This document shows positions 36,514 to 43,862 of a DNA stretch of 45,305 bases, piece after piece. Location: contig JALESH010000016.1 of NCBI GenBank assembly GCA_022781985.1, positions 1-45,305 of the forward strand. The letters run 5' to 3'. The DNA is from Lachnospiraceae bacterium. GTDB lineage: Bacteria > Bacillota > Clostridia > Lachnospirales > Lachnospiraceae. Below the pieces are notes generated by a model that saw only the letters and a list, made by a program, of their open reading frames with translations, made no database searches and had not been told where the DNA came from. The position numbers and the translations under genes are program-made. Numbering within the stretch: the first letter of the stretch is position 1; each line of letters opens with the position of its first letter.

Positions 36514-37962
36514 CTACAGCTTTTCCCCTCCCACTGACTCCTTTCCCGCCTTCACATTGGCAATATAGGTTTTGGTCATGGCGATGACCTGACCGGAAAG
36601 CAGAGTGACTGCCACCAGGTTGGGCAGGGCCATAAACCCGTTGAAGGTATCGGAGATGTCCACTACCAGGCTGAGGGAGGCGTTGCAGCCCAGGAAGATC
36701 ACCAGAATAAAAATCAGCTTGTATACAGGTACGGCCTTCAGTCCGAACAGGTACTCAATGGCTCTTTCCCCATAGTAGGACCAGCCCAGGATGGTAGAAA
36801 AGGCAAACAGCATAATGGCAATTGAGATGAAGCTGCTGCCGAAGGGGCCGAATACGGACTCAAAGGCGTAACCGGTCAGGGCAACGCCGCTCTTCAGGTG
36901 CTCAGGCAGGTCTGTTCCCACATATTTGGCATATTCCGTATAGTCATAGACTCCCGAAGTAAGAATCGTCAGCGCTGTCAGGGTACATACGATCAGGGTA
37001 TCGGCAAAAACCTCAAAGATTCCCCACATGCCCTGTACCACAGGCTCTTTCACATTGGAAGCAGAGTGTACCATAACCGAAGAGCCAAGGCCGGCCTCGT
37101 TGGAAAATACACCTCGGGAGATACCCCGTCTCATAGCCACCATAACGGTGAAGCCTGCCACCCCGCCTCCTGCGGAGGATAAGTGAAACGCGTTGCCGAA
37201 GATGGAGGCAAAGGCTCCGGGAATAGCAGAGGCATTTGCAAAAATCACGATGAGTGAACCCAAAATATAGGTGATTGCCATAAAGGGAACCAGCTTCTCT
37301 GTAACGGAGGCAATACGCTTGATGCCGCCCACGATCACCAGCCCTGCGATCAGCATGATGGAAAGAGAGGTGATCCACTTCGGTATACCGAAGGAGTGGA
37401 GCAGTCCGTTTGCTATCTCGTTGCCCTGGGACATATTGCCGATCCCGAAGGAGGCAAGGACACAGAAAACAGAAAAGATGACAGCCAGCCATTTCCAGCC
37501 CAGGCCCCTTTCTATGTAGATCATGGCTCCGCCTATCCAGTCCCCCTTTTCGTTTTTATAGCGGTATTTGATGCCCAGGGTATTTTCCGCATAGTTGGTC
37601 ATCATGCCTAAAAAGGCAGACAGCCACATCCAGAAGATGGCACCGGGGCCGCCCAGAGCGAGGGCCACGGCCACACCGGAGATATTGCCCACACCGATGG
37701 TAGAGGCCAGGGCAGTACACAGCGACTGGAACTGGGAAATAGCATGCTTGTCATCTGTCTTTCTGACATGTGATGCATCCTTTTTAAAGAGCTGCAGCAG
37801 GGTGACATCGATCCAGTATTTAAAGTGAGATATCTGGAAGACCTTTGTGCGCAGTGTGAACATAAGACCTACCGCGAGAAAAAGAGCCAGCATAACAGGT
37901 CCCCAGATAAAATGATTCAGGGCTCCGTTGATGCTCCTGACTGTCTGAATAAAACCATCCAT
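36514..37962 (-). CDS. Alanine/glycine:cation symporter (AGCS family)
   Basis: A sodium-driven amino-acid uptake protein of 482 residues with about 11 membrane spans. Characteristic stretches are ASTIGVGNISGVAVALALGG, SFGIGNMSQGNEIA and MRRGISRGVFSNEAGLGSS. I chose the minus-strand ATG at 37962, 7 bases after GGAGGT; the ATG at 37977 is itself at the edge of that site and lacks one. Its leader (37963-38252) contains a 13-bp perfect palindrome and another hairpin. Alanine or glycine is the usual substrate, but which cannot be judged here. No glycine riboswitch is seen upstream. Confidence 0.95.
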   Translation of the reverse strand: MDGFIQTVRSINGALNHFIWGPVMLALFLAVGLMFTLRTKVFQISHFKYWIDVTLLQLFKKDASHVRKTDDKHAISQFQSLCTALASTIGVGNISGVAVALALGGPGAIFWMWLSAFLGMMTNYAENTLGIKYRYKNEKGDWIGGAMIYIERGLGWKWLAVIFSVFCVLASFGIGNMSQGNEIANGLLHSFGIPKWITSLSIMLIAGLVIVGGIKRIASVTEKLVPFMAITYILGSLIVIFANASAIPGAFASIFGNAFHLSSAGGGVAGFTVMVAMRRGISRGVFSNEAGLGSSVMVHSASNVKEPVVQGMWGIFEVFADTLIVCTLTALTILTSGVYDYTEYAKYVGTDLPEHLKSGVALTGYAFESVFGPFGSSFISIAIMLFAFSTILGWSYYGERAIEYLFGLKAVPVYKLIFILVIFLGCNASLSLVVDISDTFNGFMALPNLVAVTLLSGQVIAMTKTYIANVKAGKESVGGEKL

Positions 37963-37989
37963 TTCTAAAACCTCCATTTGTTTATTGAA

Positions 37990-38014
37990 GCGGCAGCTGA
38001 AAGCTGCTGTCCGC
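37990..38014 (-). repeat. Leader hairpin of the AGCS gene
   Basis: GCGG/CCGC outer pairs and CAGCT/AGCTG inner pairs (37990-37998 with 38002-38014, with a 4-base bulge) form a stem about 28 bases upstream of the AGCS start. Function unknown. Confidence 0.5.
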
Positions 38015-38058
38015 TCTGTGTCATCAGTAAAATATAAACCTTCCTTATAAAAGGGAGG

Positions 38059-38087
38059 ATGCCAAGCAAAGTAACTTTGCTTGGCAT
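38059..38087 (-). repeat. Perfect 13-bp palindrome in the AGCS leader
   Basis: ATGCCAAGCAAAG (38059-38071) and CTTTGCTTGGCAT (38075-38087) pair perfectly around a 3-base TAA loop. It lies about 100 bases upstream of the symporter start. There is no T tract on either side, so it is not a typical terminator; an operator or an RNA control hairpin is possible. Confidence 0.7.
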
Positions 38088-38252
38088 GTATTATGAAAAA
38101 GTTATTTAAATGTATAAACTGTTATTGGCTCCTTGTTTTCTTTAACTTATGTATTTAGTATACTGAAAAGAAATGTCCAAAGAATGTTATGAAATTGAAA
38201 AAAATTTAAAATAAATATGAACAAAAAGTGAACAGCTCAAATTTTGTCCGGA

Positions 38253-38774
38253 TCAGACCTTGTCCGGCTCAGGATATTCTACTCCAAAGGTCTCTACAGT
38301 GACGGTTTTTATGACCTGGGGCTGGGTGGGGCGGTCAGAATAGTCCGTGTCCGTTTCGGCGATTCTTTCCACATTTTCAAGCCCTTCCATAACCCTCCCG
38401 AAAGCGGCATAAGCGCCGTCCAGATGGGGGGAGCTTTTGTGCATGATAAAAAACTGGGAGCCTGCGGAGTCGGGATGCATGCTTCTGGCCATGGAGAGCA
38501 CTCCCTCCTCGTGCTTCAGATTGTTTTCAAAGCCGTTCTGAGAAAACTCACCCTTGATGCTGTAGTCAGGACCGCCCATGCCGCTGCCCTCCGGATCTCC
38601 TCCCTGGATCATGAAGCCCCGGATGACTCTGTGGAAAATCAGTCCGTCATAGAAGTTTTTCTGAATCAGGCTGATAAAGTTGTTGACGGTGTTGGGGGCG
38701 ATATCAGGATAAAGCTCTGCCTTGAATACATCACCGTTTTCCATAGTAAATGTGACAATAGGATTCTGTGCCAT
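38253..38774 (-). CDS. Cyclophilin-type peptidylprolyl isomerase
   Basis: A small cytoplasmic cyclophilin of 173 residues that catalyses proline cis-trans isomerisation. Active-site residues are visible in FHRVIRGFMIQGGDP (the catalytic Arg, plus Phe and Gln) and in GSQFFIMH, with LDGAYAAFGRV towards the C-terminus. No signal peptide is present. AAGGGA precedes the ATG with suitable spacing, and its own promoter lies upstream. It is transcribed divergently from the acetyltransferase gene. Confidence 0.95.
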   Translation of the reverse strand: MAQNPIVTFTMENGDVFKAELYPDIAPNTVNNFISLIQKNFYDGLIFHRVIRGFMIQGGDPEGSGMGGPDYSIKGEFSQNGFENNLKHEEGVLSMARSMHPDSAGSQFFIMHKSSPHLDGAYAAFGRVMEGLENVERIAETDTDYSDRPTQPQVIKTVTVETFGVEYPEPDKV

Positions 38775-38806
38775 TGTTTTACTTCCCTTCTGTGATAATT
38801 TGTTCT

Positions 38807-38835
38807 ATTATAAATCATACAATAATATATTTTAA
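38807..38835 (-). promoter_or_regulatory. Sigma-A promoter for the cyclophilin gene
   Basis: On the minus strand TTAAAA (38830-38835), a 17-base spacer and TATAAT (38807-38812) lie about 33 bases upstream of the ATG. Confidence 0.65.
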
Positions 38836-38879
38836 CTGAAAACAGGCGGTTAGTAAATAGGGATATCAACAGGTGGGAC

Positions 38880-39731
38880 ATGCTGAAAAGAATCATTTTT
38901 TTGATAGGAGACCAGAGTCAGGAGGATTCTGTATACAGGATGAAGGAAAATATGGGAGAGGTCGGTGAGATGGTGGAAATCAGGGGGGCGGAGGAGCGCG
39001 GCGGGGCCTGTATCTCTTCAAAGGATAGAAGCGGTGTGATATTTGTCACGGATTCCGCCGCTGTTCTCCGCAGGCTGACTGCGGAAGGAGGGTATGTGAT
39101 AGCCTTGCTGCATGACAACAACAGGGAGGAGGATCTGTCTGCTGCCCCCTATGCCATAAGTGATATTGAGGAGCTGGAGTACGCCTCCTTTGAGCAGGCA
39201 TATCTGAGGCTGGCAGGACTGCCCTGGAAGATTGCGGAAACGGAGAGGTGCATCATCAGGGAAACCACAGTGGAGGATGTGGATGCTTTTTACCATATAT
39301 ATGCAGAACCCTCCATCACCCGGTATATGGACAAGCTGTATGAGGATCCGGAAGAGGAGAAGGAATATATCAGGCAGTATATCGAAAAGGTATATGGCTT
39401 TTATGGCTATGGTCTGTGGACTGTGCTGGATAAGGAAGACGGCCGGGTCATAGGGCGTGCGGGAGTGAGCTGGCGGGAGGGATTTGACATTCCGGAGATC
39501 GGGTTCGTCATAGCGGTTCCCTTCCAGCACAAGGGTTACGCCTATGAGGTATGCAGGGCCGTGCTGGAATGCAGCAGCCGGGAGCTGGGCTTCACCGGTG
39601 TGCAGGCACTGGTGAAAAGAGGAAACGAAGCCTCGGCCAGCCTCTGCCGGAGGCTGGGCTTCACCAGGCAGGGCACAGTGGAGGACCGGGGAGAGAAGTA
39701 TGAGCAGTACATCATCCGGCTGCCCTGCTGA
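38880..39731 (+). CDS. GNAT acetyltransferase with an N-terminal domain of unknown type
   Basis: The 283-residue protein has two parts. Residues 115-283 form a RimJ/RimL-like GNAT acetyltransferase: IIRETTVEDVDAFYHIYAEP, GRAGVSWREGFDIPEIGFVI, the acetyl-CoA loop FQHKGYAYEVCRAVLE and NEASASLCRRLGFTRQG. The first 110 residues (GVIFVTDSAAVLRRL, GGYVIALLHDNNREED, then a SDIEELEYASFEQAYLRLAG helix) look like a small alpha/beta domain with a faint HAD-like pattern; I could not assign it. The substrate is unknown. The stop lies 4 bases from the stop of the converging aldo/keto reductase, with no terminator between. Confidence 0.85.
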   Translation: MLKRIIFLIGDQSQEDSVYRMKENMGEVGEMVEIRGAEERGGACISSKDRSGVIFVTDSAAVLRRLTAEGGYVIALLHDNNREEDLSAAPYAISDIEELEYASFEQAYLRLAGLPWKIAETERCIIRETTVEDVDAFYHIYAEPSITRYMDKLYEDPEEEKEYIRQYIEKVYGFYGYGLWTVLDKEDGRVIGRAGVSWREGFDIPEIGFVIAVPFQHKGYAYEVCRAVLECSSRELGFTGVQALVKRGNEASASLCRRLGFTRQGTVEDRGEKYEQYIIRLPC

Positions 39732-39735
39732 CAGG

Positions 39736-40725
39736 CTATGAATACAGATCTATTTTCTGCAGCTCCTCTTTTGTGAAGCCGGCGCCCTCCAATGCTTTCA
39801 GATTGTCCAGGATCTGAGAAGGTCTGGAGGCACCGATCAGCACGCTGCAGATCACTTCATCCTTCAGGAGCCACTTTAAGGCCATCTGGGCAAGGGTTTC
39901 TCCTCTTTCTGCAGCAAGGCTGTTCAATGCCCTGATTTTTTCCAGCCTTTCCTCTGTGAGAATATCCCTTTTCAGAAAGCGGCCGTCGGTAGAGATCCGA
40001 CTGTCCCCGGGTATTCCCTGCAGATACCGATCCGTCAGAAGTCCCTGGGCAAGAGGACTGAAGCTGATGATTCCCTTCTCTGCCCCGGCGGCTGCTGCCT
40101 TGAGTCCGTTCTGCTCTATGGTACGGTCGAAGATGGAATAACGGTTCTGGTTGATGATAAAGGGGCAGCTCATCTCTTTTAAAAGACAGGCGGCCTGAGC
40201 CATCTGTTCTCCATTATAATTGGACAGGCCGATATACAGAGCTTTTCCCCTTTCCACGATGTGTGCCAGAGCACCCATGGTTTCCTCCAGCGGTGTCTCC
40301 GGATCGGGTCGGTGATGATAGAAAATATCCACATATTCCAGCCCCAGACGCTGCAGGCTCTGATCCAGACTGGCGATCAGATACTTTCGGCTGCCCCAGT
40401 CTCCGTAGGGGCCGTTCCACATCAGATATCCCGCCTTGGTGCTGATGATCATCTCATCCCGGCAGCTTCTCATATCTTCCCTTAGAATCCGTCCGAAATT
40501 GGTCTCTGCACTCCCGGGCTCCGGTCCGTAATTGTTGGCCAGGTCAAAGTGGGTGATGCCGTGGTCAAAGGCGGTAAAGCACATCTGCTTCATATTTTCG
40601 TAGTTTCCGGTATCGCCGAAATTGTGCCACAATCCCAGTGAAAGGGCGGGCAGCTTCAGGCCGCTTCTGCCGCAGCGGCGGTAGGCCATGGCTTCGTACC
40701 TGGTGTTGGATGCATGATATTCCAT
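39736..40725 (-). CDS. Aldo/keto reductase (YghZ/Gpr-like)
   Basis: An NADPH-dependent aldehyde or ketone reductase of 329 residues with an (alpha/beta)8 barrel. The start MEYHASNTRYEAMAYRRCGR and the segment LSLGLWHNFGDT followed by FDLANNYGPEPGSAE match the AKR group of E. coli YghZ, an L-glyceraldehyde-3-phosphate reductase. STKAGYLMWNGPYG has the catalytic Lys and YVDIFYHHRPDPETP the substrate-side histidines. GGAGG is 8 bases from the minus-strand ATG at 40725; an upstream ATG adds 7 residues. It may detoxify methylglyoxal; the real substrate is not shown. Confidence 0.92.
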   Translation of the reverse strand: MEYHASNTRYEAMAYRRCGRSGLKLPALSLGLWHNFGDTGNYENMKQMCFTAFDHGITHFDLANNYGPEPGSAETNFGRILREDMRSCRDEMIISTKAGYLMWNGPYGDWGSRKYLIASLDQSLQRLGLEYVDIFYHHRPDPETPLEETMGALAHIVERGKALYIGLSNYNGEQMAQAACLLKEMSCPFIINQNRYSIFDRTIEQNGLKAAAAGAEKGIISFSPLAQGLLTDRYLQGIPGDSRISTDGRFLKRDILTEERLEKIRALNSLAAERGETLAQMALKWLLKDEVICSVLIGASRPSQILDNLKALEGAGFTKEELQKIDLYS

Positions 40726-40859
40726 ACAGATAACCTCCTCTATCATCTGTCATACAAGAAATAATTGCTTTATGAAGATTATATATAGATAAGGAAAAAA
40801 AGACAAGGGCTGAGGAAGCGGAAGGTAAAATATCAGTGGAATTATTTCTGTATTTGATT

Positions 40860-40865
40860 TATAAT
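40860..40865 (+). promoter_or_regulatory. -10 element for the diguanylate cyclase gene
   Basis: TATAAT at 40860-40865 would start transcription near 40872, 55 bases upstream of GTG 40927 but only 13 upstream of the alternative GTG 40885. The -35 is poor. Confidence 0.5.
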
Positions 40866-40926
40866 AGAAGCATAAAAAATACAAGTGTCAGAAATTATAC
40901 TTATCAGAAAAAGCAGGGTGGATGGC

Positions 40927-42789
40927 GTGAAAAATACAGGAAAAAAGCTTGCTTGGGGAAGCGTGGGTTTTGTTCTGATCATGTGTATATCAACGGTTAT
41001 TGTACTGGCTGACTTTCAGCAGGGGATGGAAAAAAGGGAGTATGAGATGCAGCTTGAGGCGCTTCAGGAATATTCTCAGCTGGATGCAGTGATAGTAGAG
41101 CGGACGCTGGAGGGCTATCTTTCCACAATGGAAGGGATGGCTTCCTTCCTTGGCGTGAAGCCTATGGATATGGAAGATGGAATGGCGTATCTGGAAAGTG
41201 TGGCCGGTTCTCAGGATTTCAAGCGGCTGGGGCTGGTGGATGAAAAGGGGATTTTGTGGGCCACGGATGGCTCCAGAGTAGACATCAGCGATCGTTCCTA
41301 TCTCCGGGATGTCAGGGAGCAGAAATCCTATGTGATCACAGAAAGTGAAAATTCCAGGATCACCGGACAGGAGATGTTTGTCATCGCCATGCCCGTTTTG
41401 GGCAGTGGGGGAGAGCTGCAGGGCATTCTTCACGGAGCCATACAGCTGGAGGATTTCGAGCCCTATGAAAGTATTGAGTCTGAGGAGGCCAGACGGTATA
41501 TTCAGGTCATAGACAGAAAGGGGAATTATATTCTCCGCAATTATTACATAGACAGGGGAATGCCGGAGTATGATACCTTTTTTGAGGGGCTGCTGGGATC
41601 GGAAGGGGATATGCCAGGAGAGGATCTCATCGCCATGATCCAGTCAGGAGAGACCATACTGACGGAGAGAAATTATGAGGGGACGGACTATATCGAGTAT
41701 TTCCAGCCTCTTCAGCTGAATGAGTGGTATGTAGTGACTTCTCTGCAGAAGGAGGAGATTACCCTGGAGGTCAGCCATTATCTGCGCAGCAGGATTTATC
41801 CGCTGATCATCAGGATTGTCTGTATTATTATGTTTGCCTGCGGCGCTGCACTCTTCTATCTGCGCAAGATGGGAGGGATGGAGCTGAAAGAAGAGGAGAA
41901 GCTGAGAGAGCAGCTGCTGTCCGGGGCAGATGGTTTTCTGGTGGTGGATGTGAAGGAGGACAGGATCCTGCAGGGCACGGAGGAGCTGCTGAGGCCCTGC
42001 GGAAAGGAGGCGTCCTTTTCTGAATTGCTGATGTTCTGGGAACAGGAGAGGATCCCGGAGGAGTATCACAGGTACACGCTCAGCGCCCTGTCTGTGGAGG
42101 CCATGGCAGAGGACTTCAGAAAAGGCATTAAGACGAAGGTGGTAGAATATCCGGTTCTGAATGAGGATGGGGGTACAAGCTGGACAGAATGCGAGATAAA
42201 GCTAAAGGAGGATGGAGAGCGGCTGATTGCCTACAATATCTACCGTGATATCAGCTCCAAGAAGCAGATGGAGCTGCTCTGGAAGGAAGAGGCGGAAAGA
42301 GACTATCTGACAGGGCTTTATAACAGGAGCGGATGCATGAAGCAGATGGAGCAGCTGCTTCAGACTCAGGAGCAGAGGGAGGGCAGGAAGCATGCTTTTG
42401 TTCTTCTGGATCTGGATAATTTCAAAGCCGTAAATGACAGGCTTGGGCATAATGTGGGAGATAAGGCTCTGCAGGAGGTGGCAGGCATCCTGAGGGAGCA
42501 TTTTCGGGAATACGACCTGATCTGCCGGCTGGGTGGGGATGAGTTCGTGGTGCTGCTCCAGGATATGGCAGACGGAACCATTGAAAAGAAGATGAACAGC
42601 GTGCTGGAGAAGCTCCGTCTCACATTTACAGAGGGAGATGTGTCAGTAAGCATTACCGCATCTGCGGGGATAGCGCTGATTCCGGATCATGGGGTGGATT
42701 TTGAACGAGTCTATAGAAAGGCAGATGCTGCATTGTACAAGGTAAAAGAACAAGGCAAGGATTCTTTTGAGATTTTTATGGAAAATTAA
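40927..42789 (+). CDS. Membrane-bound diguanylate cyclase with extracellular sensor
   Basis: A 620-residue protein that should make cyclic di-GMP from GTP. It has TM1 (about residues 9-29), an extracellular sensor of the dCACHE/PAS type (about 30-285), TM2 (about 290-312), a PAS-like linker and a C-terminal GGDEF domain. The active motif is intact (GGDEF, 536-540), as is an inhibitory I-site RxxD (REYD) five residues before it. No EAL or HD-GYP domain follows. I start at GTG 40927 because AGGGTGG precedes it and a -10 at 40860 makes the alternative GTG 40885 too close to the transcription start. Neighbours point to surface or secretion functions, which cyclic di-GMP often controls. Confidence 0.9.
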   Translation: MKNTGKKLAWGSVGFVLIMCISTVIVLADFQQGMEKREYEMQLEALQEYSQLDAVIVERTLEGYLSTMEGMASFLGVKPMDMEDGMAYLESVAGSQDFKRLGLVDEKGILWATDGSRVDISDRSYLRDVREQKSYVITESENSRITGQEMFVIAMPVLGSGGELQGILHGAIQLEDFEPYESIESEEARRYIQVIDRKGNYILRNYYIDRGMPEYDTFFEGLLGSEGDMPGEDLIAMIQSGETILTERNYEGTDYIEYFQPLQLNEWYVVTSLQKEEITLEVSHYLRSRIYPLIIRIVCIIMFACGAALFYLRKMGGMELKEEEKLREQLLSGADGFLVVDVKEDRILQGTEELLRPCGKEASFSELLMFWEQERIPEEYHRYTLSALSVEAMAEDFRKGIKTKVVEYPVLNEDGGTSWTECEIKLKEDGERLIAYNIYRDISSKKQMELLWKEEAERDYLTGLYNRSGCMKQMEQLLQTQEQREGRKHAFVLLDLDNFKAVNDRLGHNVGDKALQEVAGILREHFREYDLICRLGGDEFVVLLQDMADGTIEKKMNSVLEKLRLTFTEGDVSVSITASAGIALIPDHGVDFERVYRKADAALYKVKEQGKDSFEIFMEN

Positions 42790-42927
42790 TACAAAACAGC
42801 AAGAAAGATAAAATTTCAAACAAAATACTTATATAATTGCACATTGAAAAACATATATAATCTATAGATAGTATATAAATTGCACAGATTCCATGTGGCA
42901 AGAGGAGTGCGCTGTGGAGGGATCAGG

Positions 42928-43674
42928 ATGAGGAAAAAAAGAAATATTGCTATATTTTTTTTGCTTCTGGCAGTGGCTGCGGTCGGAACAGCCGCTTGTG
43001 CCGGCTCTAAAAGCCGGGAACTGCCAATATCTGTGAATGGAGAAGAAGTAAACCAGGAAGAGTATCTCCAGAGCATGAAGGAATGCAAGTTTTATGTGGA
43101 GAGATATTTTGCGGAGAACTTTGATGCGGATATCGAAGCCGGGGATTTTTGGGAGAGTGATTTTGACGGAGAAAATCCCTGCCGGAAACTGACAGAGGAT
43201 ACCATAGCTGCCATTCTCAAACAAAGGGCCGTATATTCTCTGGCAGAAGAAAGGGGCTATATAGAGGATGGCAGCTATGCCGGAACCGTAAAGCGTATGG
43301 AGGAGGAAAATCGTCTCCGGGCAGAAAAGATAAAAAATAATGAAGTGGTATATGGATTAACATCCTATTCTCTGCCCCAGTGGCTGGACTATGAGGAGGG
43401 GATTTTGCGCGAAGCCTTCTGCAATGATTTGAATAATGAAGAAATGCAGCTTTCTGAGGAGGAGAGGACAGAGTTTTTTGAAAATGGAGTCTGGACAGAT
43501 CAGGACGGCATCCCGGGTATTACGATTGAGGAGCTGGGAAGCGGCTTTGACCAGGAGCTGAGGAAAGCAAAGTATGACGATCTGATTGAAAAGAGGGTGG
43601 AGGAGGCTGAGCTTCTGATGGACGAAGAGGCAGTTTATGAGTTCACCCTGGAAAAATTACAGGTAAAAAGCTGA
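42928..43674 (+). CDS. SurA-N-like secreted lipoprotein
   Basis: The 248-residue protein starts MRKKRNIAIFFLLLAVAAVG with Cys24 (TAAC; a lipobox-like site with Thr at -3, not the usual Leu/Val). The mature part opens with ISVNGEEVNQEEYLQSMKE, the SurA-N chaperone pattern, and continues as helical, Glu-rich sequence (RAVYSLAEERGYI, MEEENRLRAEKIKNNE, ELRKAKYDDLIEKRVEEAEL). There is no parvulin PPIase domain, so it is a chaperone-like or structural part only. GGAGG at 42916-42920 supports ATG 42928. It lies between a diguanylate cyclase and a secreted beta-helix gene, suggesting a role in export of surface proteins. Confidence 0.75.
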   Translation: MRKKRNIAIFFLLLAVAAVGTAACAGSKSRELPISVNGEEVNQEEYLQSMKECKFYVERYFAENFDADIEAGDFWESDFDGENPCRKLTEDTIAAILKQRAVYSLAEERGYIEDGSYAGTVKRMEEENRLRAEKIKNNEVVYGLTSYSLPQWLDYEEGILREAFCNDLNNEEMQLSEEERTEFFENGVWTDQDGIPGITIEELGSGFDQELRKAKYDDLIEKRVEEAELLMDEEAVYEFTLEKLQVKS

Positions 43675-43708
43675 GGGGGATAAGATAGGATGGAAAGGAG
43701 GGGATCAT

Positions 43709-43793
43709 AAAAGGCTAACGCACAGTCGGGGCCGATGCGAGATGGGCATTGTCCGGGATCCAAAGACAGCCCTGTGCAGGAGAAAAGCCTTTT
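43709..43793 (+). ncRNA. Candidate structured leader RNA upstream of the beta-helix gene
   Basis: The outer stem AAAAGGCT (43709-43716) pairs with AGCCTTTT (43786-43793). An inner stem GCACAG (43720-43725) pairs with CTGTGC (43772-43777), enclosing 46 bases with further short stems (ATGC/GCAT near 43735-43748). This looks like a multi-branched aptamer-like fold. It does not match the c-di-GMP-I, glycine or T-box consensus that I know. It lies 70 bases upstream of the next start. Pairing is read from sequence; function is not known. Confidence 0.5.
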
Positions 43794-43830
43794 GAAAGAA
43801 TAAAGGAAGCTATTTTTAAAGAAGGAAAAT

Positions 43831-43855
43831 GAAAGGAAAGGAAAGGAAAGGAAGG
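43831..43855 (+). repeat. Pentanucleotide repeat (GAAAG)x4 plus a variant unit
   Basis: Four perfect GAAAG units (43831-43850) and GAAGG (43851-43855) lie directly before the secreted beta-helix gene and form its Shine-Dalgarno region. Copy-number change by slippage could alter translation strength. Confidence 0.8.
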
Positions 43856-43862
43856 TTAAAAA

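Noticed and set aside
37963..38252. Glycine riboswitch upstream of the AGCS symporter
   Set aside because: The leader lacks the conserved glycine aptamer core; only a palindrome and a second hairpin are seen.
43709..43793. Cyclic di-GMP-I riboswitch
   Set aside because: ACGCACAG at the start and a nearby diguanylate cyclase were suggestive, but the GCAAACC and GACGCAAAGCC core and the tetraloop are missing.
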